From NCBI GenBank assembly GCA_016789785.1, contig JAEUQE010000291.1, positions 1 through 9,542 on the forward strand: a stretch of DNA of 9,542 nucleotides, read 5' to 3'. The notes below the pieces were generated by a model. It worked only from the letters and a program-made list of their open reading frames with translations. It was not told the origin of the DNA and ran no database searches. Each line of letters begins with the position of its first letter. Within the stretch, counting starts at the first letter, position 1. The DNA is from Bryobacterales bacterium (GTDB taxonomy: Bacteria; Acidobacteriota; Terriglobia; Bryobacterales; Bryobacteraceae). Both the position numbers and the translations under genes were made by a program. Positions 7,072 to 9,542 of this stretch are shown one piece after another.

Positions 7072-7892
7072 TCACCTCTTCTTGGGCTCCCTAACGACGT
7101 TAACTGGATAACCCTGCCGCCGTAAATACTCGTCTTTTGCTCGCTGGGACGGCGTGTAGCGCGACGTGCCGGCTTTGGTCTCTATTCCACCAAGCACCGT
7201 CCCGCCCGGCTTGTCACTTACCTCGATATCGATCCTCCTTCCACCGAATGGTGTGCTCTTGTATACTTCCTTCTGAACGCCACGTCCTTCCGCACCGCAG
7301 CTAGGCCGGCAGCTACTTGATCGCGGAATGCGTCTCCCGCCACCTTATTAGCTTGAACACCCGCCTTATGAGAAGCCGCGCCTGTTTCAAGAGCGACTGT
7401 TGCTGTGGCTGACGCCGCCCGTTCAGCAGCCGCCTCGGCGACAGGCGTAACGACCATCGCTACAGCCATCGCCTCCATTCCTTGGCGTTGGTCCTCGTTG
7501 GTTGGCGTAAACGTCGTTGGTATGAGATCTGCGAACCTGAAATCAGTGAATGGGGCGATCAGTAAGTTTGCCAATCGATTTGGCGAATTCACGATGTCGC
7601 TGGGAACGTTCCCAATCGCTTTTGCCCCTCCAAGCAGGTAGTCAGCGCAACTGTCAACAGTCTCGTTGGGACGTAGGCAACGCCCCGTCGGATCCGTGTA
7701 TCGCAACGGATTGTTTCGGACATACCCATAGAGATTCCAGCTCTGCGGATCTTGGACATGTTGATCGATCAAAGGGATGTCCGGACTGGTGAACCGCCCC
7801 TGCGCGCTCGACATGTACCTCGCCCCAAAGTAATCCAGTCCCGTCTCCGCATCACGTTCCTTGCCGGTGAACCTGCTGGACGCCATCACCAT
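7072..7892 (-). pseudogene. Orphan Rhs C-terminal tip (copy B), PD-(D/E)XK-like nuclease, frameshifted
   Basis: The frame starts at ATG 7892 (or ATG 7886), 4 nt after the membrane-protein stop, and almost at once enters FTGKERDAETGLDYFGARY (7871 onward) and SSAQGRFTSPD. There is no YD-repeat core, so this is an orphan tip. An Ala-rich linker follows, then a nuclease domain that begins near AGDAFRDQVAAGL. As written, this frame stops at 7218 after an atypical tail (224 residues). The neighbouring frame continues from about 7290 with GVQKEVYKSTPFGGRRIDIE, then GGIETKAG, TPSQRAKDEYLRRQGYPVNV, to a TGA at 7074-7072. That part holds the D-x(n)-E-x-K pattern of restriction-endonuclease-fold toxins (Asp 7230, Glu 7182, Lys 7176). 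Adding one base in about 7275-7305 would restore a protein of about 273 residues. I therefore call it a broken gene, or a sequencing error. The downstream DUF4304-like gene is its likely partner. Confidence 0.75.
7075..7080 (-). promoter_or_regulatory. Ribosome binding site AAGAGG for the DUF4304-like gene
   Basis: AAGAGG lies 8 nt before the ATG at 7066 and overlaps the end of the restored nuclease frame. It favours ATG 7066 over the in-frame GTG at 7075 as the start. Confidence 0.55.
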
Positions 7893-7896
7893 AGCA

Positions 7897-8562
7897 CTAC
7901 CAACCAGCCAAGCGGACCAATAGGGGAACCGCCAGCGCTTCCGCAAACGCAACCCCAGTGGCAAGGCGGGACCCGCGCAGCAATTGGATTCCGGCCACGC
8001 AAGTGGCGATCACAGTTCCCACTTCCATCAGACTCAGTGTGGCCGAGCCCCACGCGTAAGACCGCTGAACTGGATCCGGAGTATTGATCATGGTCCACAG
8101 CCACGGGAACGAACCGGCTGCCCATATAAACCCGCTCAAGGCTATGAGCCCCCTCTCGCCTCCACCGTCCTGATAGGTGTTGGCGTTTGCTCGACGGACG
8201 AGCCCTAGTGAAACGCCCACTACCAGTCCAATCATGACGACGATGCCGATGATCGCCTGGGCCCACGCAACGCTCGCTCGGGCGGCCACTGCCGGATAGA
8301 AGGGACCCTCACTGTATCCAACGGTCCAAAGAAACGTAGCACCTGCCGCGCCCAGATTCAACCCTCCTAGATGCCGCCGGGTCCAGTGGTTCGGGTCAGC
8401 ACCAGCAGCGTAGACCATTCCCAGCAGGCAGCAAATGGAAAGTGCCTGCAACGGAATCATAATCGTAGAGACCCCAAGTCCGGCACCCATCGCCAGGAAA
8501 GCGGTCCAATGCACCACGTACGACGTTGCGCCAATGTGTATGACGAGGAGACAGCGGCGCAT
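7897..8562 (-). CDS. Multi-pass membrane protein, candidate immunity protein for tip A
   Basis: This 221-residue protein is strongly hydrophobic, with about six or seven likely membrane segments (roughly residues 5-28, 31-52, 66-84, 95-120, 137-157, 173-194 and 202-220). A charged loop rich in Asn, Gly, Asp and Glu lies near residues 122-136. I do not recognise a named family. The start ATG has a perfect AGGAGG 9 nt upstream and lies 3 nt after the stop of the metallopeptidase-tipped Rhs gene. Genes in this position usually encode the immunity protein for the toxin tip just upstream, so I infer that role. A membrane location would fit a toxin acting at the envelope. The C-terminus ends in the last membrane segment, and orphan tip B begins only 4 nt after the stop, so the 3' end may have been set by recombination. 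It could also be a bystander membrane protein. Confidence 0.8.
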   Translation of the reverse strand: MRRCLLVIHIGATSYVVHWTAFLAMGAGLGVSTIMIPLQALSICCLLGMVYAAGADPNHWTRRHLGGLNLGAAGATFLWTVGYSEGPFYPAVAARASVAWAQAIIGIVVMIGLVVGVSLGLVRRANANTYQDGGGERGLIALSGFIWAAGSFPWLWTMINTPDPVQRSYAWGSATLSLMEVGTVIATCVAGIQLLRGSRLATGVAFAEALAVPLLVRLAGW

Positions 8563-8565
8563 CGG

Positions 8566-9542
8566 CTATTCCCTCCTCTTCGGTGTGTTGTCTCCAATCC
8601 GATTGATCTCATCAATGACCCGCCGGTCGTCCCTGGTCGGTCTGAAGTACAAAGGCCTGCTCGGATTGGGATTCCCCATGCCCTCAGTCAGCAAATTGTC
8701 GGGTCTCAGCCTGTACATGCTTTCAGGTACAACGTCGAAACCCAACCGGTGACCTAGTTCGTGTGCCCCTACCTCGCCAGCCCCTGTTGCGAGATCGCTA
8801 CCACTGAGCCCGAAGCCCGGTATTCGCAGCCCTAAGAAACTCGCGTCGCTCAGGTTTCCGAGGAAGATCTGCGACGGCCCCATACCAACCCCGCTATTGC
8901 CGAGCGTCTGTCCCTTGGCACCAACACCAAACTGCTCGCCAACAACGTTGGTGGTGTTTTGGAAGTTTAGCTGTCCTATTCCAACCCTGCCAGGGAGTTG
9001 CTTGATTTGCTCGGCGGTCAGGCTACTCCCGGCCCGGAATTCGACGTTCTTAATGCCTGCTTTGGTGAAGCGGTCTCGAATGGTGTCGAGAACCTGCTGA
9101 CGGTTCTCATTCAGCCATTTTCGCTGCTCGTCAGTCAGATTCTTGCTGTCCCAGTAATAGACAACCAAGTCCTCGCCGTTGGGATCAACGAAACGCAGCG
9201 GGTTATTGCGGACGTAGGCGTACCGATTCCAGCGTTGCGGGTCGGCCAACCATTCCTTCTTGGCCAGCATTGCGTCCGGGCTGGTAAAACGCCCTTGAGC
9301 CGAACTGAAGTAGCGACTCTCGAAGAAATCGAGGCCCGTCTCCGCATCACGTTCCTTGCCGGTAAACTTCAACCGCGTCAACCCATCCACCGCGTACCCC
9401 AACCCAGAGGTACGGTACGGCGTATCCGCCGCCGTCAACTCCACCCCAAACGGCGTGTAATCCATCCGCCGCGCCACCGTCCCTGACCCGTCCGTCACCA
9501 ACCGCGTCGAACCCAGATGATCCACATGCAAATAGTGCGTCC
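8566..9542 (-). CDS. Rhs-family toxin, 3' part (copy A), with HExxH metallopeptidase tip
   Basis: The frame is open through the right edge, so the N-terminal core is outside the window and no start is seen; the TTG at 9531 is an internal Leu codon. The visible part begins in the Rhs core signature (YLHVDHLGSTRLVTDG), continues through FTGKERDAETGLDFFESRY (about 9366-9310) and SSAQGRFTSPD, then a PQRWNRYAYVRNNPL segment and a DPNGE hinge. The variable tip is about 200 residues. Its key motif is GAHELGHRLG with a later Glu (HExxHxxGxxxxxxxE; the two His and first Glu at 8763-8749), which is the zinc-ligand and catalytic pattern of metallopeptidases. Polymorphic toxins are known to carry such peptidase tips. 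I infer a zinc peptidase toxin; the target is unknown. The stop is 3 nt before the membrane-protein gene, and that gene's ribosome binding site lies inside this coding end. Confidence 0.85.
   Translation of the reverse strand, partial: THYLHVDHLGSTRLVTDGSGTVARRMDYTPFGVELTAADTPYRTSGLGYAVDGLTRLKFTGKERDAETGLDFFESRYFSSAQGRFTSPDAMLAKKEWLADPQRWNRYAYVRNNPLRFVDPNGEDLVVYYWDSKNLTDEQRKWLNENRQQVLDTIRDRFTKAGIKNVEFRAGSSLTAEQIKQLPGRVGIGQLNFQNTTNVVGEQFGVGAKGQTLGNSGVGMGPSQIFLGNLSDASFLGLRIPGFGLSGSDLATGAGEVGAHELGHRLGFDVVPESMYRLRPDNLLTEGMGNPNPSRPLYFRPTRDDRRVIDEINRIGDNTPKRRE
8572..8577 (-). promoter_or_regulatory. Ribosome binding site AGGAGG for the membrane protein
   Basis: AGGAGG sits 9 nt before the ATG at 8562 and within the last codons of the upstream Rhs toxin gene. 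It fixes the start of the membrane-protein gene and suggests that toxin and partner are made from one transcript. Confidence 0.75.
9353..9542 (-). repeat. Rhs core repeat, partial unit in copy A
   Basis: The last 190 bases are nearly the same as the matching core of copies C and D, from the FTGKERD codons upstream, and the match continues to the window edge. Downstream of the motif the sequence differs (DFFESRYFSS against DYFGARYLSS). Confidence 0.85.

Noticed and set aside
7893..7964. Upstream start at 7964 for orphan tip B
   Set aside because: It would overlap the end of the membrane-protein gene by over 60 nt in another frame; ATG 7892 lies just after that stop and fits better.

Overview
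The window is a stretch of a polymorphic-toxin locus built from Rhs/YD-repeat genes. Every gene I can support lies on the minus strand, so it reads from right to left. The DNA is GC-rich, especially in the Rhs cores, and the genes are packed end to end with starts touching or overlapping the stop before them. The core style, with long repeat-rich genes, a WG-repeat protein and many exchanged cassettes, suggests a GC-rich soil-type bacterium. An acidobacterium such as the Solibacter/Bryobacter group is my guess, but nothing here settles the lineage.

Layout in transcription order. (A) 9542-8566: 3' part of an Rhs gene entering from the right edge, with a C-terminal tip carrying an HExxH zinc-peptidase motif, followed 3 nt later by a multi-pass membrane protein (8562-7897). 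(B) 7892-7072: an orphan Rhs tip with almost no core. It ends in a PD-(D/E)XK-like nuclease domain but is broken by a single-base frameshift near 7290. Two small overlapping genes follow: a DUF4304-like protein (7066-6452) and an unrecognised 109-aa protein with a GxW start (6455-6126). (C) 6005-4197: a 5'-truncated Rhs core with a tip containing a GHH motif (HNH/Endo VII-like nuclease candidate), followed 3 nt later by a WG-repeat protein (4193-3234). (D) 3096-1372: a second, nearly identical 5'-truncated core with an L,D-transpeptidase-like tip, overlapped by 4 nt by a secreted 168-aa protein (1375-869). (E) 702-1: another Rhs core fragment that has no start codon and runs off the left edge, preceded by about 180 bp of non-coding DNA full of inverted repeats (about 690-868).

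How it works together: each Rhs core is expected to form a shell around its variable C-terminal toxin, and the gene just downstream of each tip is the expected cognate immunity protein. The predicted location of some partners fits the toxin: the peptidoglycan-type tip D is paired with an exported protein, and tip A with an integral membrane protein. Cores A, C and D are almost the same up to the codons for the FTGKERD motif and diverge sharply after it, and orphan B begins at that same motif. This points to that site as the boundary at which toxin/immunity cassettes are swapped or the upstream core is homogenised. All toxin-immunity pairings are inferred from position and motifs.
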